The translations under genes and the position numbers were made by a program. From contig JAKELU010000003.1 of the NCBI GenBank assembly GCA_022760735.1, positions 35,380 through 85,383 of the forward strand: a stretch of DNA of 50,004 bases, read 5' to 3'. The DNA comes from Firmicutes bacterium FC7 (GTDB taxonomy: Bacteria; Bacillota; Clostridia; Tissierellales; Tissierellaceae). Of the stretch, positions 43,722 through 50,004 are shown piece by piece. Below the pieces are notes generated by a model. That model had not been told where the DNA came from. It saw only the letters and a program-made list of their open reading frames with translations, and made no database searches. Positions within the stretch are counted from its first letter, which is position 1. Each line of letters opens with the position of its first letter.

Positions 43722-44768
43722 ATGCATAATTTCATGATTACATTAATAATCGGAGCCTTAATTGGCTTTGTGTTTTTTAAGCTGAAAGTTCCTGGTGGTA
43801 TGATGGTAGGAGCTATTGTAGGAGTTGCTATCTTTAACATAATCACAGGTAATGCATACATTCCTGTGGAAGGTAAGATAACTGCACAAATTATAGCAGG
43901 TGCATTTATCGGATCTGGACTAGAAAAAAGTGATTTAATAAGGCTAAAGAACATTATGCGACCAACAATGACCATTTTAATATCATTATTATTACTTAAT
44001 ATAACTATGGGATTTATAATTTATTACATTAGTCCATTGGATTTAATAACATCCTTTATGTGTGCAATACCCGGTGGCATGAGCGATATACCAATAATAA
44101 GTGAAGAGTTGGGGGCTGATTCAGCTAAGGTTGCAGCAATGCAATTTATCAGAATGGTATTTGGAATAGGTATCATGCCTACAATGATTGCTAAATTATC
44201 AAATGCAAGATTATTTAAGGGTGAGCTTGAGAGCCAAGAAAGTTATTCTAGAAAAGTAACAAAATCGGATAATAAGAAGGATATAGTGTTTACTGTATTA
44301 GTAGCCTCAAATTTTGGTATTATAGGAAGGATTCTAGATATTCCTTCAGGAACCTTAGTCTTTTCAATGCTAGGAGTTATTGGATTAAAATTAATTACTG
44401 GTAAGGCTTATTTACCTAGATGGTTTAAACGATTAGCTCAGATGTTATCAGGAACTTATGTAGGGAGCGGAATATTTTATAGTGATGTATTGGAGATGAA
44501 ATACCTACTGATACCTGCAGTAATACTGATTTTGGGCTATGTAATAACCTGTATATTAGTGGGAACTTTTATCCATAAAAAGTTCAATATGCCAATAAAG
44601 GATGGGATGCTTGCATGTACACCTGCTGGAGCTTCTGATATGGCCTTGATAGCGGCGGACATTGGTGTTGAGAGTGCAGATATAATAGTAATACAGGTCA
44701 TTAGATTAGTAGTTGTTGTTTCATTATTTCCACAGATAGCTAGATTAATAGTTGGAATCTTAAGTTAA
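43722..44768 (+). CDS. AbrB family membrane protein (PF05145 type)
   Basis: A 348-residue membrane protein with about nine or ten hydrophobic segments. It is an internal duplication: GAFIGSGLEKSDL in the first half matches GTYVGSGIFYSDV in the second, and IPGGMSDIPIISEELG matches TPAGASDMALIAADIG. This is typical of the membrane AbrB family (annotated as putative ammonia monooxygenase or transporter), which is not related to the transition-state regulator AbrB. The substrate is unknown. The promoter upstream and the terminator downstream make it a single-gene unit, next to citrate-related genes. Confidence 0.85.
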   Translation: MHNFMITLIIGALIGFVFFKLKVPGGMMVGAIVGVAIFNIITGNAYIPVEGKITAQIIAGAFIGSGLEKSDLIRLKNIMRPTMTILISLLLLNITMGFIIYYISPLDLITSFMCAIPGGMSDIPIISEELGADSAKVAAMQFIRMVFGIGIMPTMIAKLSNARLFKGELESQESYSRKVTKSDNKKDIVFTVLVASNFGIIGRILDIPSGTLVFSMLGVIGLKLITGKAYLPRWFKRLAQMLSGTYVGSGIFYSDVLEMKYLLIPAVILILGYVITCILVGTFIHKKFNMPIKDGMLACTPAGASDMALIAADIGVESADIIVIQVIRLVVVVSLFPQIARLIVGILS

Positions 44769-44782
44769 TACTTCATTCAAGC

Positions 44783-44822
44783 AAAAACAGTAAATATTCA
44801 ATTTCGAATTATTACTGTTTTT
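44783..44822 (+). terminator. Intrinsic terminator after the AbrB-like gene
   Basis: AAAAACAGTAA (44783-44793) pairs with TTACTGTTTTT (44812-44822) and runs into further T. The remaining 140 bases before citG show no other feature. Confidence 0.75.
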
Positions 44823-44964
44823 TGTTTTGCTAAATATTTATAAAATATTAGGATTAGTATGGAATAGGGAAGGAAGAGTTATTGACGTAATCAGACAAGT
44901 AAAATAAAATAAGAGTAAACAGATGATGTGTGAAAACGGCAATTTCTTCCGATAATTTAATGAA

Positions 44965-45852
44965 ATGAGTGAAAAAATGAACAATATTGAATTTTGCATT
45001 TATGTAAGCAAATTAGCAACAAAATCCCTTTTATATGAGGTATCTGCAGGTCCTAAGCCTGGTTTGGTAGATAGATTTAACTCCGGTGCTCATAAGGATA
45101 TGGATTTTTTTACTTTTTTGGACAGTAGTATATCATTAATTGATTATTTCTATAAATGTACAATGGCTGGAATTGAATTCAAAGAAGATGATTATAGATT
45201 ATTGTTAAAAAAAATTAGACCTATTGGAATTGATGCTGAAAGGAGTATGTTTGAAGCTACCAAAGGAGTAAATACTCATAAAGGACTAGTGTTTTCTCTG
45301 GGAATAATATGTGCAGCAAGTGGGTATTTATATAAAGCAAATGAAAAGGTTTATCAAGCTTCACTGGATATTTGTAATTTAGTTAAATTAATAGGTAAGG
45401 ATCTAACTAAGGAATTAGATGAAGTAGGTGATAAAGAAACACTTACATATGGGGAAAGACTTTACTTGAAATACGGTGTAAAAGGAATTCGTGGAGAAGT
45501 TGAATCTGGATTTGAAACTGTACTTAAGTATTCATTACCTGTATTAAGTGACTTAATAAAAAAGCAAATACATATTAATGATATATTAGTACAAACCTTG
45601 TTGCATCTTATGGCAAAATCAGAAGATAGTAACGTCTTAGGCAGACATGATATGAAAACACTTGATTTCGTAAAAGAAAAGGCTATTGCTGCATTAAACC
45701 ATGGAGGATATCTAACTCCCCACGGGAAAGTATTTGTTTATGAAATGGATAAATATTTTATAGACAAAAATATTAGTCCAGGTGGATCTGCAGACCTTTT
45801 AGCAGTAACAATTATGCTATATATGCTAGAGCATGGTGATAAGCTAAGTTAA
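44965..45852 (+). CDS. citG: Triphosphoribosyl-dephospho-CoA synthase CitG
   Basis: Makes the precursor of the prosthetic group of citrate lyase (or malonate decarboxylase) acyl carrier protein from ATP and dephospho-CoA. The 295-residue protein has the family signatures VSAGPKPGLVDRFNSGAHKD, GIDAERSMFEATKGVNTHKG, and a C-terminal SPGGSADLLAVT. Two starts are possible: ATG 44965 lacks a clear ribosome site, while ATG 44977 has GAGTGA five bases upstream; the longer form is reported. No citX, citrate lyase or malonate decarboxylase gene is in the window, but a citrate transporter lies nearby, so citrate lyase is the likely client. Confidence 0.92.
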   Translation: MSEKMNNIEFCIYVSKLATKSLLYEVSAGPKPGLVDRFNSGAHKDMDFFTFLDSSISLIDYFYKCTMAGIEFKEDDYRLLLKKIRPIGIDAERSMFEATKGVNTHKGLVFSLGIICAASGYLYKANEKVYQASLDICNLVKLIGKDLTKELDEVGDKETLTYGERLYLKYGVKGIRGEVESGFETVLKYSLPVLSDLIKKQIHINDILVQTLLHLMAKSEDSNVLGRHDMKTLDFVKEKAIAALNHGGYLTPHGKVFVYEMDKYFIDKNISPGGSADLLAVTIMLYMLEHGDKLS

Positions 45853-45897
45853 ATATTGAAGTAAAGACACTTTTACTTATTAAAAGGGGTTGTAATA

Positions 45898-46596
45898 ATG
45901 AAAGATTACATTAATGAAGTAATAAAATTAACTGATCTAACACAAAATAAACCAATTAATGAGATAGTATATGAAGGTCTAAGAACTGCAATAATTAAAG
46001 GAATCATACCTGTAGGAGAAAGAATTAAAGAGACGGAGTACTCAGAAAGAATGAACATAAGCCGTACTCCGATTCGTGAGGCCTTAAAACGAATCGAAGA
46101 TGAAGGATTGGTTGAATACATACCAAATGTCGGTGTTATAGTTAAGAAAGTATCTAAAGAAGATGTAGAGGAAATATTCAAGATTAGAATTGCCTTAGAA
46201 ACTCTAGCCACTAAAAATGCTATGGAGATTATGACAGAAAAAGAATTTGAACAGATGTATCAGCTCCTAGTTAAAACAGAAGAAGCAAATTCACGCAATG
46301 AGGTTGATAGAGTAATAGATTTGTTTACGGATTTTAACGATATGATATATAGGTTTAGTAGAATGCCTCGTCTTGAGCACATAGTTAATCGATTAAGGGA
46401 TTATCTAAAGCGATTTAGAGATATATCCTTAACAAGTCAAGCTCGAAGGAAAAAAGCGCTTGAGGAACATTGGATAATATATAATATTATGAAAGAGAAA
46501 AATTATGATGTATTACCATTGATTATAAGTAATCATTTGGACTATGCTAAATCCTATATCATTCAGGAAATAGAAAAAATTGAAAAAGAGCAATAA
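45898..46596 (+). CDS. GntR-family regulator, FCD subgroup
   Basis: A 232-residue transcription regulator. The N-terminal winged helix contains IVYEGLRTAIIKGIIPVGERI and the recognition helix NISRTPIREALKRIEDEGLV, typical of GntR. The C-terminal all-helical FCD domain starts near residue 90 (EEIFKIRIALETLATKNAM); likely metal/ligand residues are the Asp in DFNDMIYR and histidines in EEHWIIYN and SNHLDYAKS. FCD regulators often bind organic acids such as citrate or malonate. It is convergent with the citrate transporter halves and may control them or citG. AAAAGGGG precedes ATG 45898. Confidence 0.9.
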   Translation: MKDYINEVIKLTDLTQNKPINEIVYEGLRTAIIKGIIPVGERIKETEYSERMNISRTPIREALKRIEDEGLVEYIPNVGVIVKKVSKEDVEEIFKIRIALETLATKNAMEIMTEKEFEQMYQLLVKTEEANSRNEVDRVIDLFTDFNDMIYRFSRMPRLEHIVNRLRDYLKRFRDISLTSQARRKKALEEHWIIYNIMKEKNYDVLPLIISNHLDYAKSYIIQEIEKIEKEQ

Positions 46597-46627
46597 AAAA
46601 TTCCCTTTTCATATAAGGGAATTTTTT
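46595..46627. terminator. Bidirectional terminator between GntR and transporter genes
   Basis: AAAAAATTCCCTT (46595-46607) pairs perfectly with AAGGGAATTTTTT (46615-46627) around TTCATAT. It has T runs in both directions and serves both convergent genes. Confidence 0.9.
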
Positions 46628-46635
46628 ATTTTCTA

Positions 46636-47226
46636 TTATTTAAATAGTGGAACTGCGCCTGTTATTGCAGCAGCTGCAATGAATATAATGAATATTCCTG
46701 TTGCCCATTTTGCTGATTCTTTTTGCCATTCTCCCATATCAAGACCTGTAAGGTTTAGTAATAGGTAGATAAATGCAACTAATGGACTTAGTAAGTGGTA
46801 TGCTTGTCCTAATAGTGATGCTATACCAAGTTCTAATGGTGTAAATCCATATTGAGCACCAGCTTCAGCTAAAACTGGAAGAACTCCATAGTAGAATGCA
46901 TCATTAGATAGGAAGAATGTACCTGGTGCAGAAAGTATTGCAACAATTAATCCCCAGAATCTACCGAAGCTTTCAGGAATTATATGAGCTAAACTAAGTG
47001 CTAGAGCATCAGACATTCCTGATTCAGTGAATAGTCCCATAAAGATACCCGCTCCAAGCACAAGGATTACTACCTGTACTGCATCTCCAGCGTTGTCTTG
47101 AATTCTATTCTTTTGGTCTTTTAATTTATCATAATTTATAACTAGCGCCAATGCTGTTCCAAGTAGGAATAGGAATACAGATGGGAAAGTTCCTAACATT
47201 AACATAGCTATTAAAGCAATAGTCAT
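46636..47226 (-). CDS. CitMHS citrate transporter, C-terminal half (separate frame)
   Basis: A 196-residue membrane protein with about five segments, matching the second half of CitMHS metal-citrate symporters, which are normally one chain of about 430-470 residues. SNDAFYYGVLPVLAEAGA, with the Phe/Tyr-rich membrane motif, and LLSPLVAFIYLLLNL are typical. Its ATG at 47226 overlaps the stop of the upstream half by one base (TAATG) and no clear ribosome site is seen, so expression would need coupled re-initiation, or a -1 shift producing a full-length fusion. Whether the split is natural, a mutation or a sequencing error cannot be told. Confidence 0.8.
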   Translation of the reverse strand: MTIALIAMLMLGTFPSVFLFLLGTALALVINYDKLKDQKNRIQDNAGDAVQVVILVLGAGIFMGLFTESGMSDALALSLAHIIPESFGRFWGLIVAILSAPGTFFLSNDAFYYGVLPVLAEAGAQYGFTPLELGIASLLGQAYHLLSPLVAFIYLLLNLTGLDMGEWQKESAKWATGIFIIFIAAAAITGAVPLFK

Positions 47227-48005
47227 TATAGCATTGATCCATACTTTTTTGGTCTTCTAAGTGCTAATTCTTCAGGATCTTTAACAGTAGTTAAATCCTC
47301 TATTTCCGCATCAGTTAAAGTTTGAATTCCTAGTCTCTTTCTTTCTTTTAATCCTAAGTAATATGCAACACCAAGCATAAAAATTATGGAAGCAATCATA
47401 CCAGGAACTAAAGCCACAAGTATAGCTTGTTCGTCTACACCTAGTACTGAAATTACACGTGCTGTAGGACCACCCCATGGAAGTAAATTCATTATAGTGT
47501 TCATAAGTATTGTTACTACACCAAGATTCATGATTTTAATTCCAAGTTTTTTATATATAGGTAAGAATGCTGTACAAACTATCAAGGTAGTAGTTGTACC
47601 ATCGCCATTAAGGGATACTGATGCTGCAACTACAGCCGTTGCAATTATAACCTTTAATGGGTCGCCTTTTGCAAATTGAATCATTTTCTTTGTAACAGGA
47701 TCAAATAATCCAGCATTCAACATTATAGCAAAGTAAAGAATTGCGAATAATAACATAACTGCTGTTGTGGAAGTTTTCTTAATTCCTGCTACCGCCCAAT
47801 CACCAAGAATTAAAATCTGATCAATAAGGGTTGGGTTAGCTATTTCCTTTAATTCAGATACTTGCTCGGTATATAACCCTAAGAAGGCTCCTATCGCAGT
47901 AAACGCTAAAGGAATTAAAATTAGTGCTGAAAATGGTGTTAATTTTTTACGCATAATTAGGATCATGAATACAATAATCATGGCCCAGGATAAAAATGTT
48001 AACAT
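47226..48005 (-). CDS. CitMHS citrate transporter, N-terminal half (separate frame)
   Basis: A 259-residue membrane protein with about six segments, matching the first half of CitMHS proteins, which import divalent-metal citrate. SVSLNGDGTTTTLIVCTAFL and NLLPWGGPTARV are the strongest family motifs. The chain ends at RRPKKYGSML in the cytoplasmic middle loop, where the single-chain family members continue into the next helix. ATG 48005 is chosen over 48041 because GAGGAGTGAG precedes it. It has its own promoter upstream on the minus strand. Together with the second half, 455 residues are encoded, about the size of a complete transporter. Confidence 0.82.
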   Translation of the reverse strand: MLTFLSWAMIIVFMILIMRKKLTPFSALILIPLAFTAIGAFLGLYTEQVSELKEIANPTLIDQILILGDWAVAGIKKTSTTAVMLLFAILYFAIMLNAGLFDPVTKKMIQFAKGDPLKVIIATAVVAASVSLNGDGTTTTLIVCTAFLPIYKKLGIKIMNLGVVTILMNTIMNLLPWGGPTARVISVLGVDEQAILVALVPGMIASIIFMLGVAYYLGLKERKRLGIQTLTDAEIEDLTTVKDPEELALRRPKKYGSML

Positions 48006-48041
48006 TTTCTCACTCCTCATAAAATTTTTTTGATTATCCAA

Positions 48042-48070
48042 AGTATAAATTAAAAAAACGCTCTCAACAA
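48042..48070 (-). promoter_or_regulatory. Promoter of the CitMHS transporter
   Basis: On the minus strand TTGTTG (48070-48065), a 17-base spacer and TATACT (48047-48042), about 37 bases before the ATG at 48005. Confidence 0.6.
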
Positions 48071-48090
48071 TAGTTTTACTGGTAAAAGAA

Positions 48091-48105
48091 CACTAAAAAA
48101 ACAGT
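48091..48105 (+). repeat. Poly-A-centred repeat, copy 1
   Basis: CACTAAAAAAACAGT. Differs from copy 2 only by exchanged C and G in the two flanking CANT blocks. Lies about 20 bases upstream of the -35 of the transporter promoter. Confidence 0.6.
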
Positions 48106-48154
48106 GATTAAAACACAGTTTTTAAAGTGCTTATTTTTTATGCCCTAAAAAAGA

Positions 48155-48169
48155 CAGTAAAAAAACACT
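48155..48169 (+). repeat. Poly-A-centred repeat, copy 2
   Basis: CAGTAAAAAAACACT, starting 64 bases after copy 1. It covers the -35 region of the plus-strand promoter whose TATAAT is at 48190-48195. Possible regulator site shared by the two divergent operons. Confidence 0.6.
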
Positions 48170-48189
48170 AAAGTTCGCACTATGTAATC

Positions 48190-48195
48190 TATAAT
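48190..48195 (+). promoter_or_regulatory. -10 element of the decarboxylase operon
   Basis: Perfect TATAAT with no recognisable -35 at 16-18 bases; repeat copy 2 occupies that position. This pattern suits an activator-dependent promoter. The leader to the ATG at 48290 would be about 90 bases. Confidence 0.45.
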
Positions 48196-48289
48196 AATTA
48201 TTGTGTAAAGAGGAATATCTATTCATAGAGTTGTTAAGCCAGGGGAGGAGGAACACCAAAATAGATCAATAAATGAATGGAGGTAAGTT

Positions 48290-48646
48290 ATGGGGTTTTT
48301 TGATATTTTCAGAAAGAAAGCTGAGCCTAAAGTCCAAGAAGCTGAAAATAAAAGTCTAAATATAAATACAAACTCTGATCCAAAGCATAATTTGGATGTG
48401 GATATGACTTTAGAAGTGAATGAAGAGGAAAAAGAACTTGTATCAGTAATAGCATCAGCTATTGCATCCGGAGATAATCCAGATTCATCCTTTAGATTAA
48501 AAAGCATTAAAAGAATAGATGTTGACAAGGAAATAGCAGCTGCAATTGTGGCTGCAGTAGCAGCAGGGGACAATCCTAATGCAAGCTTTAGATTAAGAAG
48601 TATCAAAGAAATTAGTAAAAATAAAAATAGAAAGAGGGTTAAATAA
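48290..48646 (+). CDS. Small subunit of Na+-pumping decarboxylase with duplicated epsilon-type motif
   Basis: A 118-residue soluble, charged protein. Residues 48-75 and 80-107 are two copies of a 28-residue unit, each an Ala/Ile/Val-rich helix, then GDNP and SFRLKSIKR or SFRLRSIKE. This unit resembles the C-terminal part of the delta subunit and the epsilon subunit of methylmalonyl-CoA decarboxylase, and OadG, which hold the complex together. The usual N-terminal membrane anchor of delta/OadG is missing; the N-terminus is FFDIFRKK followed by an acidic linker. GGAGG precedes ATG 48290, and the stop overlaps the next start (TAATG). Assignment rests on motif and operon position. Confidence 0.72.
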   Translation: MGFFDIFRKKAEPKVQEAENKSLNINTNSDPKHNLDVDMTLEVNEEEKELVSVIASAIASGDNPDSSFRLKSIKRIDVDKEIAAAIVAAVAAGDNPNASFRLRSIKEISKNKNRKRVK

Positions 48647-49056
48647 TGCTTAGAAAATTTCGTATTTCAGTTAATGGTAAAGAATATGTAGTTGAAATGG
48701 AGGAATTAGGAGTATCAAATCAACCAGTAGCACCAGTAGCTCAGACTCCAATAGTTCAACAGACACCAGCTCCACAATCAGCACCTCAAGTAGCTCCAGC
48801 ACCTCAAGCAGCACAACCTGCTCCAGTTCAAGCTAATGGTCCTGGAGTTAATGTAGAAGCACCAATGCCAGGAAACATAATAGATATTTTAGTAAAAGTA
48901 GGAGATGTAGTTGAAGCACAACAAACAGTAGCTATATTGGAAGCCATGAAAATGGAAAATGAATTAGTTGCACCTCAAGCTGGAACAGTTACAGCAGTTC
49001 ATGTGATTAAAGGAACAGCTGTTGATGTAGGTGAAGTTTTAATTACTATTTCATAA
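48646..49056 (+). CDS. Biotin carboxyl carrier subunit of a Na+-pumping decarboxylase
   Basis: A 136-residue protein carrying biotin on Lys102 in the motif EAMKMEN. It has a short N-terminal domain (FRISVNGKEYVVEMEE), a flexible Pro/Ala/Gln-rich linker at residues 25-65, and the biotinyl domain (APMPGNIIDILVKVGD). This layout is that of the gamma subunit of methylmalonyl-CoA decarboxylase and of glutaconyl-CoA decarboxylase carriers. The carrier moves the carboxyl group from the carboxyltransferase subunit to the membrane beta subunit encoded next. Its start overlaps the upstream stop by one base. Confidence 0.92.
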   Translation: MLRKFRISVNGKEYVVEMEELGVSNQPVAPVAQTPIVQQTPAPQSAPQVAPAPQAAQPAPVQANGPGVNVEAPMPGNIIDILVKVGDVVEAQQTVAILEAMKMENELVAPQAGTVTAVHVIKGTAVDVGEVLITIS

Positions 49057-49072
49057 TTTTGGAGGGATTTAA

Positions 49073-50004
49073 TTGACACAGTTATTAGAAGGTATATTAT
49101 CTGTTACAGCAGGACAGCTGATTATGATGGGTCTTGGAGCCTTGTTAATATATTTAGGTATAAAAAAGGAATACGAACCAACCTTGCTTATTCCTATGGG
49201 ATTAGGGGCAATTTTAGTTAATTTTCCTAACTCAGGTTTGGTTACTCAAGCAGGAAGTGAAACAATAGGGGTATTAAATATTTTGTTTGATATTGGTATA
49301 GCAACAGAGTTATTTCCTTTGCTAATCTTTATTGGAATTGGGGCAATGATAGACTTTGGTCCACTTCTACAAAATCCATTTATGCTTCTATTTGGTGCAG
49401 CAGCCCAATTCGGAATATTTTTTACAATTATGGTAGCAGTACTATTTGGTTTCAACATAACACAAGCTGCTTCAATCGGTATAATCGGTGCAGCAGATGG
49501 TCCTACATCTATATTCGTAGCAAACCAATTGGCCCCTGAACTGTTAGGACCAATAACAATAGCAGCATATTCATATATGGCATTAGTTCCAATCATTCAA
49601 CCATTTGCAATTAAGCTTGTAACAACTAAAAAAGAAAGAGCTATCAGAATGACATATAAGGCATCTGAAGTATCAAGAATGACAAAGATCTTATTCCCAA
49701 TAATAATTATCATAGTTGCAGGATTTATTTCACCAGCTTCATTACCATTAGTAGGGTTCTTAATGTTTGGTAATCTATTAAGAGAATGTGGAGTATTGGA
49801 CAGACTAAGTCAATCAGCACAAAATGAGTTAGTAAACCTAGTATCAATCCTATTAGGACTAACAATATCTTTAAAAATGACAGCAGAAGCATTCTTAAGA
49901 CTAGAAACTCTAATGATTATAGCCTTTGGTTTATTAGCATTCATAATGGATACTGTAGGTGGAGTATTATTTGCTAAATTCCTTAACTTATTCCGTAAAA
50001 AAAA
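49073..50004 (+). CDS. Na+-transporting carboxybiotin decarboxylase beta subunit (3' end outside window)
   Basis: The membrane subunit that decarboxylates carboxybiotin and pumps Na+ outwards (OadB/MmdB/GcdB family). Of the usual 370-400 residues, 310 are visible, with no stop before the window edge. IGAADGPTSIFVANQLAP holds the Asp in the Na+ path, and ELFPLLIFIGIGAMIDFGPL and GFLMFGNLLRECGVLDRLS are strong family motifs. The start is TTG 49073, with GGAGGG seven bases upstream. The substrate (oxaloacetate, methylmalonyl-CoA, malonyl or glutaconyl-CoA) depends on the carboxyltransferase subunit, which is not in the window; nearby citrate genes favour oxaloacetate. Confidence 0.94.
   Translation, partial: MTQLLEGILSVTAGQLIMMGLGALLIYLGIKKEYEPTLLIPMGLGAILVNFPNSGLVTQAGSETIGVLNILFDIGIATELFPLLIFIGIGAMIDFGPLLQNPFMLLFGAAAQFGIFFTIMVAVLFGFNITQAASIGIIGAADGPTSIFVANQLAPELLGPITIAAYSYMALVPIIQPFAIKLVTTKKERAIRMTYKASEVSRMTKILFPIIIIIVAGFISPASLPLVGFLMFGNLLRECGVLDRLSQSAQNELVNLVSILLGLTISLKMTAEAFLRLETLMIIAFGLLAFIMDTVGGVLFAKFLNLFRKK

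Noticed and set aside
43722-44768. Transition-state regulator AbrB
   Set aside because: The protein is a multi-segment membrane protein with internal duplication; only the family name is shared.
48236-48260. Ribosome-site-like GGGGAGGAGG as the start of an additional small gene
   Set aside because: No usable start codon opens a sensible frame at the right distance; the real start is ATG 48290 with its own GGAGG.
48223-48606. Minus-strand 127-codon frame opposite the decarboxylase small subunit
   Set aside because: It is low-complexity Ser/Ile-rich antisense of a gene with a good ribosome site and duplicated family motif.

Overview
The window comes from a low-GC, strictly anaerobic Gram-positive bacterium of the class Clostridia. 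The AT-rich codon use, GGAGG-type ribosome sites, frequent TTG/GTG starts, selenocysteine use, tungstate import, Na+ bioenergetics and oxygen-detoxification genes all fit. The gene set resembles Tissierellales-like amino-acid or organic-acid fermenters, but the exact genus cannot be read from the sequence alone. No rRNA, tRNA, CRISPR array, phage or transposase was seen. This looks like core and metabolic chromosome.

Layout. (1) 1-4241: DNA-maintenance end: a partial uracil-DNA glycosylase, an alpha/beta hydrolase, a glutamine-amidotransferase-like hydrolase, then a radical SAM/HhH protein with its constant partner. A LexA-box-like dyad sits on the -35 element of that pair. (2) 4289-4543: a small DUF1294 membrane protein on the minus strand. 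(3) 4736-19821: a 15-kb island for one enzyme. It encodes an NAD-linked, probably electron-bifurcating formate dehydrogenase (NuoE-, NuoF- and NuoG-like subunits plus a selenocysteine catalytic subunit read through TGA at 8834-8836). It also holds cofactor genes mog, mobA, fdhD, tupABC (tungstate uptake), moeA, a moeA-PBP fusion, moaA and a moaC-MOSC fusion. A Moco/Tuco-riboswitch-like leader lies between fdhD and tupA. (4) 20114-32526: housekeeping and stress genes: malic enzyme, acetyltransferase, oligoendopeptidase F, a lipoprotein with a glycosidase-like barrel motif, MsrB, an ABC-F ATPase, a UBA/DUF4342 membrane protein with a two-component system, a DEAD-box helicase and an orphan antitoxin-like gene. 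(5) 32595-39204: the complete ATP synthase operon, whose c subunit carries Na+-binding residues. (6) 39356-43495: PlsY, a lipoprotein, and an FNR-like regulator, hemerythrin and flavodiiron protein operon. (7) 43722-50004: organic-acid region: AbrB-type membrane protein, CitG, GntR regulator, a CitMHS citrate transporter split in two reading frames, and the start of a Na+-pumping decarboxylase operon that runs off the window.

How it fits together. Formate oxidation or CO2 reduction by a tungsten/selenium enzyme is supported by its own cofactor factory. Citrate-type uptake, CitG and a biotin-dependent Na+-pumping decarboxylase could build a sodium gradient, which the Na+-type ATP synthase can use. 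The oxygen-protection operon has a regulator with four candidate Fe-S cysteines, so these genes probably respond to oxygen or NO.

Most notable observations: the SOS-like control of the radical SAM pair, the Sec formate dehydrogenase with SECIS, the riboswitch-like leader, the FNR-like sensor with a matching FNR box, the split citrate transporter, paired poly-A repeats in the divergent citrate/decarboxylase promoter, a duplicated decarboxylase small subunit, and intercistronic hairpins after tupA and atpE.
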